Below are positions 7,903 to 17,286 of a stretch of DNA of 46,215 bases, one piece after another. The stretch's first letter is position 1. Each line of letters opens with the position of its first letter. Position numbers and translations under genes: made by a program. The notes under the pieces are model-generated. The model saw only the letters and a list, made by a program, of their open reading frames with translations. It did no database searches and was not told the DNA's origin. The DNA is from Bacillus sp. (in: firmicutes) (GTDB lineage Bacteria; Bacillota; Bacilli; Bacillales; Bacillaceae), in NCBI GenBank assembly GCA_031180805.1, contig JAPSLL010000032.1, forward strand, positions 1 to 46,215, written 5' to 3'.

Positions 7903-7939
7903 AAAAAACGTTTACAAACAATAAAATCTTCTCTATAAT
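7903..7939 (+). promoter_or_regulatory. glpFK promoter with overlapping cre-like site
   Basis: TTTACA (7911-7916), a 17-base spacer and TATAAT (7934-7939) form a near-ideal SigA promoter. AAAAAACGTTTACA (7903-7916) matches the CcpA cre consensus except at its first two positions and covers the -35 box. This would give catabolite repression by blocking RNA polymerase. Confidence 0.75.
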
Positions 7940-7946
7940 GACACTA

Positions 7947-8038
7947 ACAAGTTAAGAATCGTGCTGATGAGTCTATGAGAGACAGCTTTTTGTGTTAAAA
8001 GGTTTATTGATCTTTTAATGCATGAGCTGTCTTTTTGT
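7947..8038 (+). promoter_or_regulatory. glpFK leader: candidate GlpP antitermination element and terminator
   Basis: The untranslated leader ends in an intrinsic terminator: GACAGCT (7981-7987) with inner TTAAAAG (7995-8001), pairing with CTTTTAA (8012-8018) and AGCTGTC (8025-8031), then TTTTT. Upstream are ACAAGTTAA (7947-7955) and, 12 bases on, TGAGTCTATGAGAGAC (7968-7983). The glpD leader has the same two motifs with the same 12-base gap. GlpP is known to allow read-through of glp leader terminators in the presence of glycerol-3-phosphate. Assigning these motifs as its target is inference. Confidence 0.7.
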
Positions 8039-8071
8039 CTTTTAACACGGTTTTTAACTGATTACATTCTT

Positions 8072-8085
8072 TGAAAACGCTTAAA
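8072..8085 (+). promoter_or_regulatory. Second cre-like site, upstream of glpF
   Basis: TGAAAACGCTTAAA fits the cre consensus with one mismatch. It sits between the leader terminator and the glpF ribosome binding site, where bound CcpA would act as a roadblock. Confidence 0.5.
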
Positions 8086-8106
8086 AGGGAGAGAGGGGTA
8101 GAGGCT

Positions 8107-8928
8107 ATGTCTGCATTTTTAGGTGAAGTCATTGGCACAATGATTTTGATTATTTTTGGTGGCGGTGTTGTTGGAGGAGTTGTCCTAAATAAATCTAAGG
8201 CGCAAGACTCTGGTTGGATTGTTATTACAATGGGGTGGGGATTTGCGGTAGCATTTGGTGCTTATGCGGTTGGAAGTATAAGCGGAGCACACTTAAATCC
8301 TGCTGTAACTTTAGGTTTTGCTTCTATAGGTGAATTTCCATGGGCAGACGTTCCAATTTATATTGCAGGTCAAATGCTAGGAGCATTTCTCGGTGCAACA
8401 ATTGTCTGGCTTTATTATTACCCTCATTGGAAGGCAACAGAAGACAAAGGTGCAAAGCTAGCTGTGTTCTCAACAGATCCAGCAATTAAGCATACACCAG
8501 CAAATTTTATTAGTGAAACAATCGGAACAGCCGTTTTAGTATTTGGCTTACTAGCAATAGGTGCCAATGAATTTTCTCAAGGCTTAAACCCAATTATAGT
8601 TGGATTTTTCATCATGGCGATTGGACTTTCATTAGGAGGAACAACGGGATATGCGATAAATCCAGCGCGTGACCTAGGACCTCGGATTGCACATTTTCTA
8701 TTACCGATTGCTGGAAAGGGTTCATCTAATTGGAAGTATGCTTGGGTACCTGTAGTCGGACCGATAGTCGGTGGGATATTAGGTGCACAGTTTCATCAAG
8801 CTGTATTTGTGTCTGGTTCACTAAATGCGTTATATATATTAATAGGGATTTTGGCAGTCAGCGTACTAATTGCTAGATTTTCAAATACAAATAAAAGTAT
8901 AGATATGAAGAGAAATGAAAGCATTTGA
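8107..8928 (+). CDS. glpF: Glycerol uptake facilitator (aquaglyceroporin)
   Basis: A 273-residue integral membrane channel that lets glycerol diffuse in. It has six hydrophobic helices and the two aquaporin half-helix motifs: NPA in 'SGAHLNPAVTLGF' (first half) and 'GYAINPARDLGPR' (second half). The Asp after the second NPA-R is typical of glycerol-selective members. The ATG at 8107 is used because GAGAGGGG lies just upstream. An in-frame start at 8071 would overlap the cre-like site and lacks a ribosome binding site. It is co-transcribed with glpK, 45 bases downstream, from the 7911 promoter. Confidence 0.95.
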   Translation: MSAFLGEVIGTMILIIFGGGVVGGVVLNKSKAQDSGWIVITMGWGFAVAFGAYAVGSISGAHLNPAVTLGFASIGEFPWADVPIYIAGQMLGAFLGATIVWLYYYPHWKATEDKGAKLAVFSTDPAIKHTPANFISETIGTAVLVFGLLAIGANEFSQGLNPIIVGFFIMAIGLSLGGTTGYAINPARDLGPRIAHFLLPIAGKGSSNWKYAWVPVVGPIVGGILGAQFHQAVFVSGSLNALYILIGILAVSVLIARFSNTNKSIDMKRNESI

Positions 8929-8937
8929 CAAAGATAG

Positions 8938-10479
<1,542 letters not shown>

Positions 10480-10499
10480 AAATTTTGTTATCAAAGGCA

Positions 10500-10527
10500 T
10501 TGAATAAACATATAGATATAGTAAAAT
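10500..10527 (+). promoter_or_regulatory. Probable glpD promoter
   Basis: TTGAAT (10500-10505), a 16-base spacer and TAAAAT (10522-10527), with the leader terminator downstream. A TATAAA at 10533-10538 is an alternative -10 box but has no fitting -35. Confidence 0.5.
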
Positions 10528-10543
10528 GAAGGTATAAACATTT

Positions 10544-10634
10544 ACAAGTTAATAAATAAAGGTCTGAGAATCTGAGGGGACCACAGCAAGGCTGTTAGCA
10601 AGCGCTAATACAGCTTATGTTGTGGTCCCTTTTT
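10544..10634 (+). promoter_or_regulatory. glpD leader: candidate GlpP antitermination element and terminator
   Basis: ACAAGTTAA (10544-10552), 12 bases, then TGAGAATCTGAGGGGAC (10565-10581). This runs into a terminator stem GGGACCACA (10577-10585) / TGTGGTCCC (10621-10629) followed by TTTTTA. An inner hairpin GCTGTTAGC/GCTAATACAGC strengthens it. The organisation mirrors the glpF leader, so glpD is most likely also under GlpP antitermination. Confidence 0.7.
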
Positions 10635-10667
10635 ATTTACTTTTCTTAAAGAAGGGACGGAGAGAAT

Positions 10668-12338
10668 ATGTCATTTTCAAGTTTAAAAAGAGCAGAGTAT
10701 TTAGAGGAAATGGAGAAGCAAACATTCGATTTACTTGTTATTGGTGGTGGAATTACAGGGGCTGGAATTGCCTTAGATGCACAGGCAAGAGGGTTAAAAA
10801 CAGCGTTAATTGAAATGCAGGATTTTGCAGCTGGTACGTCTAGTCGTTCAACAAAGCTTGTCCATGGGGGACTTCGATATTTAAAGCAGCTTGAGGTGAA
10901 GCTAGTTGCTGAGGTTGGAAAGGAGCGGGCAATTGTTTACGAAAATGCACCACATGTGACAACACCAGTATGGATGATGCTACCGATTTATAAAAATGGT
11001 ACATTTGGAAAGTTTTCAACGTCAATCGGTTTAAAGGTGTATGATTTCTTGGCTGGAGTAAAAAAGTCAGAGCGCCGCAGTATGCTAAAAGGTCGTTCGA
11101 CAATCGCTAGAGAGCCCCTTTTATTAACAGATGGACTTAAGGGATCAGGGGTATATGTTGAATATAGAACAGATGATGCCCGCTTAACGCTTGAAGTTTT
11201 GAAGGAAGCTGTGAACCGTGGAGTATTAGCTGCCAATTATACAAAGGCTGAATCCTTCATTTATGAAAACGAAAAACTAATAGGAGTAGAGGCAATAGAT
11301 CAAATAACAAGTGAGAAAAAAACAATCTATGCTAAGAAAATCGTCAATGCAGCAGGACCATGGGTAGACTCTTTAAGAGAAATAGACCAATCAAAGAAGG
11401 GGAAATACCTTCATCTTACAAAAGGAGTACATCTCGTCATTGATTCCTCACGCTTTCCGTTGAAAGAGGCAGTTTATTTTGATACACCGTTCAACGATGG
11501 AAGAATGATGTTTGCGATTCCGCGTGATGGAAAAACATATGTTGGTACGACAGATACAAACTATAAAGGATCAATAAAACATCCAAGAATGACAACAGCA
11601 GACCGCGACTATATATTAAATGCAATAAACTATATGTTCCCTACCTTAAAATTACAAGTAAATGATGTCGAGTCAAGCTGGGTTGGTCTTCGTCCCTTAA
11701 TTCATGAGGAAGGTAAAGACCCATCAGAAATTTCAAGAAAAGATGAAATCTTCCTTTCAAATAGCGGACTTATTACAATTGCAGGAGGCAAACTAACAGG
11801 CTATCGAAAAATGGCTGAAAGTGTAGTTGATTTAGTTCTTCAGCAATTAAGCGGAAATAAAAAGATCCCAAAAACAACAACCGATCGATTAACATTATCT
11901 GGTGGTTATGTTGGTGGCTCAGCAGGCTTTTCACAATTTGTAAAAGAAAAGGTGAACGAAGGAATTAGCTTAGGCTTAACGAGAGCAGAGGCAGAGAAAT
12001 TAGTAAAACGATATGGTTCAAATAGTGATAAGTTATATGACATAATTAATATCGATAAGGATGAGGCAACGAAATATGGTTTATCAATGGAGGTTTATGC
12101 CTCTCTCAAATATGGAATTGAGCATGAAATGGTGGCAACTTTAACAGATTATTTCATACGGAGAACAGGAGCATTATTTTTCGATATTCATTGGGTGAAG
12201 AAGTGGAAAGATGCTGTGTGTCGTTATATGGAAGATGTGCTATCATGGTCAAATGAGGAAAAGCTTCGTCAACTAGAGGAATTGGAACGACAGCTTCACG
12301 ATGCAGTAAACCCACTAGAGGTTAAAGAGGAAATATAA
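10668..12338 (+). CDS. glpD: Aerobic glycerol-3-phosphate dehydrogenase
   Basis: A 556-residue FAD flavoprotein of the membrane that oxidises glycerol-3-phosphate to dihydroxyacetone phosphate and passes electrons to menaquinone. The N-terminal dinucleotide-binding motif is 'VIGGGITGAGIALDAQARG' (about residues 25-43). It is followed by 'SSRSTKLVHGGLRYL', typical of GlpD substrate/FAD contacts, and later 'KIVNAAGPWVDSLR'. The C-terminal ~130 residues form the GlpD cap domain. It has its own leader with a terminator and shared motif. Together with glpF and glpK it completes glycerol entry into glycolysis. Confidence 0.96.
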   Translation: MSFSSLKRAEYLEEMEKQTFDLLVIGGGITGAGIALDAQARGLKTALIEMQDFAAGTSSRSTKLVHGGLRYLKQLEVKLVAEVGKERAIVYENAPHVTTPVWMMLPIYKNGTFGKFSTSIGLKVYDFLAGVKKSERRSMLKGRSTIAREPLLLTDGLKGSGVYVEYRTDDARLTLEVLKEAVNRGVLAANYTKAESFIYENEKLIGVEAIDQITSEKKTIYAKKIVNAAGPWVDSLREIDQSKKGKYLHLTKGVHLVIDSSRFPLKEAVYFDTPFNDGRMMFAIPRDGKTYVGTTDTNYKGSIKHPRMTTADRDYILNAINYMFPTLKLQVNDVESSWVGLRPLIHEEGKDPSEISRKDEIFLSNSGLITIAGGKLTGYRKMAESVVDLVLQQLSGNKKIPKTTTDRLTLSGGYVGGSAGFSQFVKEKVNEGISLGLTRAEAEKLVKRYGSNSDKLYDIINIDKDEATKYGLSMEVYASLKYGIEHEMVATLTDYFIRRTGALFFDIHWVKKWKDAVCRYMEDVLSWSNEEKLRQLEELERQLHDAVNPLEVKEEI

Positions 12339-12454
12339 ATTGCCTGTCTGGAATGTTCTCCTAATGATGAACATATTCCCTCTGCAAATTAAATAATGTA
12401 GAAGATGAGGGAGGCCTCTACTAGTAAGAAATTGAAAGAAAAAGGAGGGCACTT

Positions 12455-13012
12455 ATGGCGTTTAATGGGCAATATATTTTACCTGCAATAAAATCAATGA
12501 AGGATTTTGAAAAAATATTGAAAAGTGAGATTGAGTATATTGTAATGTTAGAGGTTCATATCGCTCAGCTAGAAAGTATAATGAAATATGCTGAGCAACA
12601 TCATAAAAAGGTTATTTTACATGCAGACCTGATTCAAGGATTGAAAAACGATGAATATTCAACAGAATACCTTTGTCAAAAAGTAAAACCAGCAGGTTTG
12701 ATCTCAACAAGGGGAAGTGTAGTAAAAACGGCTAAGAAAAATAAAATATTAGCGATCCAACGGCTCTTTCTCCTTGATACAATAGCTATTGAAACAAGTT
12801 ATCGACTTGCAGAAAAAGTGCATCCAGATTATATTGAGGTTCTACCAGGCTGTGTACCACATCTTATTGAAAAGGTTCATTTGGAAACAAAAATTCCTGT
12901 TATTGCAGGAGGGCTCATCACGAAAAAGGAAGAGATTACAAGTGTTCTAAATGCGGGAGCAAAGGCGATAACGACGTCCCGTAGTGAGCTATGGTCAGTA
13001 AATGTAGGGTAA
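12455..13012 (+). CDS. glpP: Glycerol operon antiterminator
   Basis: A 185-residue RNA-binding regulator which, with glycerol-3-phosphate, prevents termination in glp leader mRNAs. The sequence matches the GlpP family throughout: 'VVLEVHIAQLES'-like start region, 'VILHADLIQGLKNDEYSTEY', 'KPAGLISTRGSVVKTAKK', 'LPGCVPHLIEKV', 'PVIAGGLITKKEEI' and 'AGAKAITTSRSELW'. It has a TIM-barrel-like fold with no classical RNA-binding motif. AAAGGAGGG precedes the start. As I remember it, B. subtilis glpP comes first in the cluster; here it follows glpD by 116 bases containing an imperfect hairpin (GGAATGTTC 12350-12358 / GAACATATTCC 12369-12379) with no T run. GlpP may thus be made by read-through from glpD, a positive feedback. 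Confidence 0.92.
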   Translation: MAFNGQYILPAIKSMKDFEKILKSEIEYIVMLEVHIAQLESIMKYAEQHHKKVILHADLIQGLKNDEYSTEYLCQKVKPAGLISTRGSVVKTAKKNKILAIQRLFLLDTIAIETSYRLAEKVHPDYIEVLPGCVPHLIEKVHLETKIPVIAGGLITKKEEITSVLNAGAKAITTSRSELWSVNVG

Positions 13013-13034
13013 TTCTAAAAGGGAAGGTAACAAA

Positions 13035-13739
13035 ATGAAGAAAAGAATGCTCTATTCTATACTCGCAATCATTATTATTATCGCTATTCTATTTAGCACC
13101 TATAAATTAATGAATTCTCGGACCTATCAATTATTCGGATCGATCACACATGAGGTAAATACAAAGGGGAAGGTAGTTGCATTAACCTTTGATGACGGAC
13201 CATCAAAACAAGTGGAAGGTCTCCTATCTGTTTTAAAAAAATACAATGCAAAGGCTACCTTTTTCTTAATAGGCAATGATATCGTAAAATTTCCAGATGA
13301 AGCAAAGAAAATTGTTGAAGCAGGCCACCAAATTGGCAACCATACCTATTCTCATAATCGAATGGTTTTCAAATCACCTTCATTTATAAAAGAGGAGATT
13401 GAAAAAACGGATAAACTAATTCGTGAAGCTGGATATAAAGGCGAGATTGACTTCAGGCCGCCTAACGGAAAAAAGCTGATCGGATTGCCATATTATCTAA
13501 ACAAGCATAGTCGCGAAACAATTACATGGGGTCTTGAGCCTGATAGTTATTATACTTCTGCAGCTGATAAAGCAAATTATGTAAAGGAAAATATTAAAAA
13601 TGGCTCAATAATATTAATGCATCCAATGTACGATGAGACAGGAGAAGAATTAAAAGCTGTCGAGCAAATAGTAAAGGAGCTTTCAGCAGAAGGCTATCAA
13701 TTTGTCACAGTTGATGAATTGCAAAGTATGGAAAGATAA
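13035..13739 (+). CDS. Membrane-anchored polysaccharide deacetylase
   Basis: A 234-residue NodB-fold deacetylase on the outer face of the membrane. One N-terminal hydrophobic segment (about residues 5-24) serves as signal anchor. The catalytic domain shows motif 1 'TFDDGPS' (catalytic base and metal Asp), motif 2 'GNHTYSH' (metal-binding His pair), motif 3 'DFRPPNG' and a C-terminal 'ILMHPMYDE' with the catalytic His. Likely substrates are N-acetylglucosamine or N-acetylmuramic acid in peptidoglycan, but this is not determined by sequence. It starts 22 bases after glpP with GGGAAGG, so may be co-transcribed with it. No functional link to glycerol is evident. Confidence 0.87.
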   Translation: MKKRMLYSILAIIIIIAILFSTYKLMNSRTYQLFGSITHEVNTKGKVVALTFDDGPSKQVEGLLSVLKKYNAKATFFLIGNDIVKFPDEAKKIVEAGHQIGNHTYSHNRMVFKSPSFIKEEIEKTDKLIREAGYKGEIDFRPPNGKKLIGLPYYLNKHSRETITWGLEPDSYYTSAADKANYVKENIKNGSIILMHPMYDETGEELKAVEQIVKELSAEGYQFVTVDELQSMER

Positions 13740-13742
13740 TAC

Positions 13743-13780
13743 AAAGGACAAGGGACTGGCCCTTGTCCTTTCGTACTGTT
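13743..13780 (+). terminator. Strong hairpin after the deacetylase gene
   Basis: AAAGGACAAGGG (13743-13754) pairs perfectly with CCCTTGTCCTTT (13760-13771) around a 5-base loop. The following T stretch is interrupted (TCGTACTGTTT). Confidence 0.75.
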
Positions 13781-13950
13781 TATTTGTTATCTGAAGGTAA
13801 TCGCCCTTATCCTTTATCTATATCGCAACATAAGAAGAGAGCTTTTAAGCGTTAAGACTCCCTTACTCCGGTTGTTAAGAGACTATCATTTATATGATAT
13901 GTGTGTGAAGTGCTGCTTTATTAGATATTCGAAAGGTGTTTTTTCTATTT

Positions 13951-14268
13951 TTACAATGAACTTGATAAAAATTCAATTACCTGTTCCGGTGTTTTAGCAT
14001 TTGCACTATGTAAATGTGCTAGTTTTTCTCCTTCCTTAAAAACAAGGAGACTAGGAATTCCCATAACATCATATTGTTCAGCGAGCTCTGGAAATTGATC
14101 CTTGTCGATTTCACGCATTGTCACGTTTTGTACTTCTTCAAAAACCGTTGGTAAAAACATATCCATTCTTTTGCAATCAGGACACCAATCAGTGACAAAC
14201 TTGACGACAACTGGCTCCTTACTTGAAATAAACTGTTGGAATTCCTCTTTTGATTTTAATTGTTCCAC
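13951..14268 (-). CDS. ytpP: Thioredoxin-like protein YtpP
   Basis: A 105-residue cytoplasmic thioredoxin fold. It has the redox motif in 'WCPDC' (WCxxC, about residues 28-32) and the cis-proline loop 'MGIPSLLVFK'. The sequence follows B. subtilis YtpP closely ('DWCPDC.RM.MF', 'AE.Y.VMGIPSLL.FK.GEK.AHLHSANAK'). YtpP-type proteins have been linked to bacillithiol or other disulphide reduction. The exact partner here is unknown. AGGTGATATG precedes the start. It is transcribed opposite to its neighbours, alone. Confidence 0.88.
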   Translation of the reverse strand: MEQLKSKEEFQQFISSKEPVVVKFVTDWCPDCKRMDMFLPTVFEEVQNVTMREIDKDQFPELAEQYDVMGIPSLLVFKEGEKLAHLHSANAKTPEQVIEFLSSSL

Positions 14269-14374
14269 TTCATATCACCTCTACGTTATTTTAACCAATT
14301 CACCAAGAAAAAACAGTATCTAAGCTTCTGTTTCAGATAATGTCCAAGAAAAAACTACTAATCACGCATATTTC

Positions 14375-14404
14375 TTGACGTCTCGTTTAAATTGTCCCTA
14401 TACT
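14375..14404 (+). promoter_or_regulatory. Promoter of the ribA-ribD pair
   Basis: TTGACG (14375-14380), an 18-base spacer and TATACT (14399-14404) lie about 50 bases before the ribA start. That distance is too short for an FMN riboswitch leader. Confidence 0.6.
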
Positions 14405-14453
14405 CACCTTACTACATAAAAAAATTGATTAATAGTGAGGAAGGTTTATAAAA

Positions 14454-15200
14454 ATGGAAATAACGAAAAGTAATAAAGTAGATCTTATAAAAGAAAAAGT
14501 AACCATTGTACCACATGGTAACGGTGCTACTTATTTAGTTGGTCCTATTCGTTTACCTGTTCAGTTAGAAGGAAGTACCGTTCACTTTAAATGGTATTGC
14601 TGGTTAGATGTGAAGGAGCAGAATAGTAATAGCTTAGAAGAAATTCTAGAAAAGCTACCTGATGCTAATTTAGCAAGTCAGCAGCAATCAAGTGTATTAG
14701 TTTATGGTGATTTTAATGAGTCTGAGGATGCGCTAATCCGGATGCATAGTATTTGTCATACAGGAGATATTTTTGGTAGTAAACGTTGTGATTGCGGGTA
14801 TCAATTAAAACAATCGATGAAAATGATTGTTGAGCATGGTTCAGGAGCGGTATTTTATCTTGCTAATCATGAAGGTAGAGGAATTGGATTATTTAGTAAG
14901 GCGTTAGCCTATCTCCTCCAAGAAGAAGGGTTAGACACGGTAGAAGCGAATGAGGAGTTAGGGTTTGCTGATGATACAAGAAGCTATGATGCAGCAATAC
15001 GAGTATTAAAAAATCTTCGTACGAAACCTGTAACGGTCATTACGAATAATCCGAAAAAGCTTTCTGCGCTTCAAAATTCAGGTGCAAATGTTTTAGGTCG
15101 AGTTCCTTTATGGGGAGATGTTTCAGGTTATAATAAGCATTATCTCGAGACAAAGATGGAGAAGGCAGGTCATCTTAAAGGAGGATATCCAATTGAGTGA
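14454..15200 (+). CDS. ribA: GTP cyclohydrolase II (stand-alone)
   Basis: A 248-residue enzyme that opens GTP to 2,5-diamino-6-ribosylamino-pyrimidinone phosphate, formate and pyrophosphate, the first committed step to riboflavin. The zinc site is seen in 'CHTGDIFGSKRCDCG' (C-x10-C-x-C). GTP contacts are in 'NHEGRGIGL', and the catalytic Tyr/Arg region in 'LGFADDTRSYDAA'. The N-terminal ~75 residues are an extension beyond the core. In contrast to Bacillus RibAB there is no DHBP synthase domain. Its stop codon lies inside the start of ribD, indicating translational coupling. See the finding on the isolated ribA-ribD pair. Confidence 0.9.
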   Translation: MEITKSNKVDLIKEKVTIVPHGNGATYLVGPIRLPVQLEGSTVHFKWYCWLDVKEQNSNSLEEILEKLPDANLASQQQSSVLVYGDFNESEDALIRMHSICHTGDIFGSKRCDCGYQLKQSMKMIVEHGSGAVFYLANHEGRGIGLFSKALAYLLQEEGLDTVEANEELGFADDTRSYDAAIRVLKNLRTKPVTVITNNPKKLSALQNSGANVLGRVPLWGDVSGYNKHYLETKMEKAGHLKGGYPIE

Positions 15201-16281
15201 GCATGAGTTTTATATGAATTTAGCATTGACAAATGCAAGAGCGATGAAGGGACAAACAGACCCAAATCCATTAGTAGGATCAGTTATTGTCAATGAAAAT
15301 CGAATAGTTGGTGTTGGGACACATTTAAAGGCTGGAGAACCACATGCGGAAATCCATGCATTAAGAATGGCTGGCGAGAAAGCGAGAGGTGGAACAATTT
15401 ATGTAACACTTGAGCCTTGCTCACACCATGGTCGGACAGGCCCTTGTGCTGAAGCTATTGTAAAGGCAGGATTAAAAAAAGTAGTTGTAGCCACTTTAGA
15501 TCCGAATCCTGTAGTTGCGGGGAATGGGATAAAAATTTTAAAAGATGCAAATATAGAAGTAGAGATAGGGATTTGTGAAGAGGAGTCTAAAAGGTTAAAT
15601 GAAGTTTTTAATAAATTTATCGTGACTCGAAAACCGTTTATCACCTTAAAATCAGCGATGACACTGGACGGGAAAATATCTTCCTTTAGCTGGGATAGTA
15701 AATGGATTACTTCGGAACAGGCGAGAAAGGATGTTCATCAATTACGCCATGAACATGTTGGAATCCTTGTTGGGGTAAATACTGTTGTAAAGGATAATCC
15801 AGAATTAACAACTAGAATCCCGAATGGCAGAAATCCGATACGAATTATTTTAGATAGTTCCTTGAAAATTCCTTTTGAGGCAAAGGTCGTTACAGACAAG
15901 CTAGCAGAAACATGGATTTTCACATCACAGAAATATTCTAGAGAAGCAAAGGAAAGGCTTGAACAGCTTGGTGTAAAAGTTTTTGTAACGAGTGGTAAGG
16001 AACGTGTTGATTTACATGAGACACTTTCGATTTTAGGTGAGCATTCTGTTTCATCTGTCCTAATTGAAGGAGGAGGAGAGGTAAATGCATCTTTCCTACA
16101 AGAGGGATTAGTTGATAAGCTTATCCTCTATGTTGCGCCAAAATTAATTGGTGGAAGAACCTCGCCAAGCTTCTTTTCAGGGGAAGGGATCGAAAAGATG
16201 GCAGATGCGATAAAGATAGACAACATGGAAGTCGAAAAAGTAGGGAATGACTTTAAATTTACAGGCTATGTTAATAATTAA
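15193..16281 (+). CDS. ribD: Bifunctional pyrimidine deaminase/reductase RibD
   Basis: A 362-residue enzyme for the second and third riboflavin steps. The N-terminal deaminase domain has the zinc signature 'PHAEIHAL' and 'LEPCSHHGRTGPC' (H-A-E, PC-x-x-C type). The C-terminal reductase domain (about residue 145 on) has 'KSAMTLDGKIS', 'GVNTVVKDNPELTTR' and 'VLIEGGGEVNASFL'. The TTG at 15193 is taken as start because AAAGGAGGA ends seven bases before it and the protein then has normal RibD length. The longer frame from 15118 would run far back into ribA. It overlaps ribA by 8 bases. Confidence 0.92.
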   Translation: MSEHEFYMNLALTNARAMKGQTDPNPLVGSVIVNENRIVGVGTHLKAGEPHAEIHALRMAGEKARGGTIYVTLEPCSHHGRTGPCAEAIVKAGLKKVVVATLDPNPVVAGNGIKILKDANIEVEIGICEEESKRLNEVFNKFIVTRKPFITLKSAMTLDGKISSFSWDSKWITSEQARKDVHQLRHEHVGILVGVNTVVKDNPELTTRIPNGRNPIRIILDSSLKIPFEAKVVTDKLAETWIFTSQKYSREAKERLEQLGVKVFVTSGKERVDLHETLSILGEHSVSSVLIEGGGEVNASFLQEGLVDKLILYVAPKLIGGRTSPSFFSGEGIEKMADAIKIDNMEVEKVGNDFKFTGYVNN

Positions 16282-16301
16282 TTACATGATCACACATAAA
16301 A

Positions 16302-16345
16302 GACCTTTCTTAACTGTCTAAATCATTAAGAAAGGCTTTTGTTTA
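16302..16345 (+). terminator. Terminator after ribD
   Basis: CCTTTCTTAA (16304-16313) pairs with TTAAGAAAGG (16326-16335), followed by CTTTTGTTT. It closes a two-gene ribA-ribD operon. Confidence 0.85.
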
Positions 16346-16471
16346 TGTTTATATATTAGTATTGTCATCGCTAGAGAAATAGCGTAAAATAAAACCAAGT
16401 AAACATATAAGAATTATAATATATAAATGATGAAGATACATGAAAATAGAAGCTTTATTGGAGGTATAGAA

Positions 16472-17245
16472 ATGAGTGATGAGGTATATCCAGTCATATC
16501 TGGAGCTGAAAGTTTATTTTACCGAGGAAATGAAATAGGGGTTATCCTCTGCCACGGATTTAACGGAACACCACAAAGTATGCAATATATTGGTGAACAA
16601 TTAGCGAAATATGGCTATACGATTTCAATTCCACGACTATATGGACATGGAACACATTATTTAGAGTTAGAAAAATCCAGTTATCATGATTGGATAAATA
16701 GCTTGCAGTCTGCCTATGTAGATTTAACAAAAATATGTGAAAAGGTATATATTGTAGGGCAATCAATGGGAGGGGCATTAACGATACAAATTGCCGCAGG
16801 AAATCCCGAGATTGCAGGTGTTTTCTTAATAAATGCTGCGATAACGGATGTATGTTATCGCCAATATCAACATCAGGAAGAGCCAAGATTTATAGAGGAA
16901 GGAAAACCTGATATTAAAAAGCCTTCAGTCTATGAAATTACGTATGAAAAAGTTCCGATTACAGCAGTTCATCAATTATTGAACGTAATGGAGGATTCGA
17001 AGGAAAAGCTATCTCATGTTACAACTTCAACGGTTATTTTTAAGTCCGCAGTTGATCATGTCGTTCCGCCTGAAAACTCACAATATATTCTTGAACATGT
17101 AAATTCGAAAGATAAAAAAGTGATTGAACTTCAAAATTCCTACCATGTTGCTTCAATGGACTATGATGCAATGGAGATTGTGGATAACATTTATCAACAT
17201 ATTAAACAAGATATGCGAAAGAAAATAGGGAATCCTGTGAGGTAG
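16472..17245 (+). CDS. Alpha/beta hydrolase (carboxylesterase / monoacylglycerol-lipase type)
   Basis: A 257-residue cytoplasmic serine hydrolase. The oxyanion region is 'ILCHGFNGTPQSM', the nucleophile elbow 'GQSMGG', the acid Asp in 'SAVDHVVPP', and the catalytic His in 'NSYHVASMD'. The pattern resembles Bacillus/Geobacillus Est30-like carboxylesterases, which hydrolyse short acyl esters or monoacylglycerols. The physiological substrate is unknown. The ATG at 16472 follows TTGGAGGT. An in-frame ATG at 16427 has no ribosome binding site. A second esterase of the same broad family is at 25956. Confidence 0.85.
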   Translation: MSDEVYPVISGAESLFYRGNEIGVILCHGFNGTPQSMQYIGEQLAKYGYTISIPRLYGHGTHYLELEKSSYHDWINSLQSAYVDLTKICEKVYIVGQSMGGALTIQIAAGNPEIAGVFLINAAITDVCYRQYQHQEEPRFIEEGKPDIKKPSVYEITYEKVPITAVHQLLNVMEDSKEKLSHVTTSTVIFKSAVDHVVPPENSQYILEHVNSKDKKVIELQNSYHVASMDYDAMEIVDNIYQHIKQDMRKKIGNPVR

Positions 17246-17252
17246 ATAAATG

Positions 17253-17286
17253 AGCCTGTGGATAACGCAAGAATTACCCACAGGCT
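17253..17286. repeat. Inverted repeat / hairpin holding two DnaA-box-like sites
   Basis: AGCCTGTGG (17253-17261) pairs perfectly with CCACAGGCT (17278-17286). It starts 8 bases after the esterase stop but has no T run, so it is a weak terminator at best. Confidence 0.6.

Noticed and set aside
10544-10634. T-box leader before glpD
   Set aside because: A leader with terminator is present, but there is no T-box sequence and no specifier stem. The shared motif with glpF points to GlpP.
14405-14453. FMN riboswitch (RFN element) before ribA
   Set aside because: The distance between promoter and start is about 50 bases and none of the conserved RFN segments is visible.
15399-15644. Minus-strand ORF inside ribD
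   Set aside because: Shadow frame opposite a well-supported enzyme domain.
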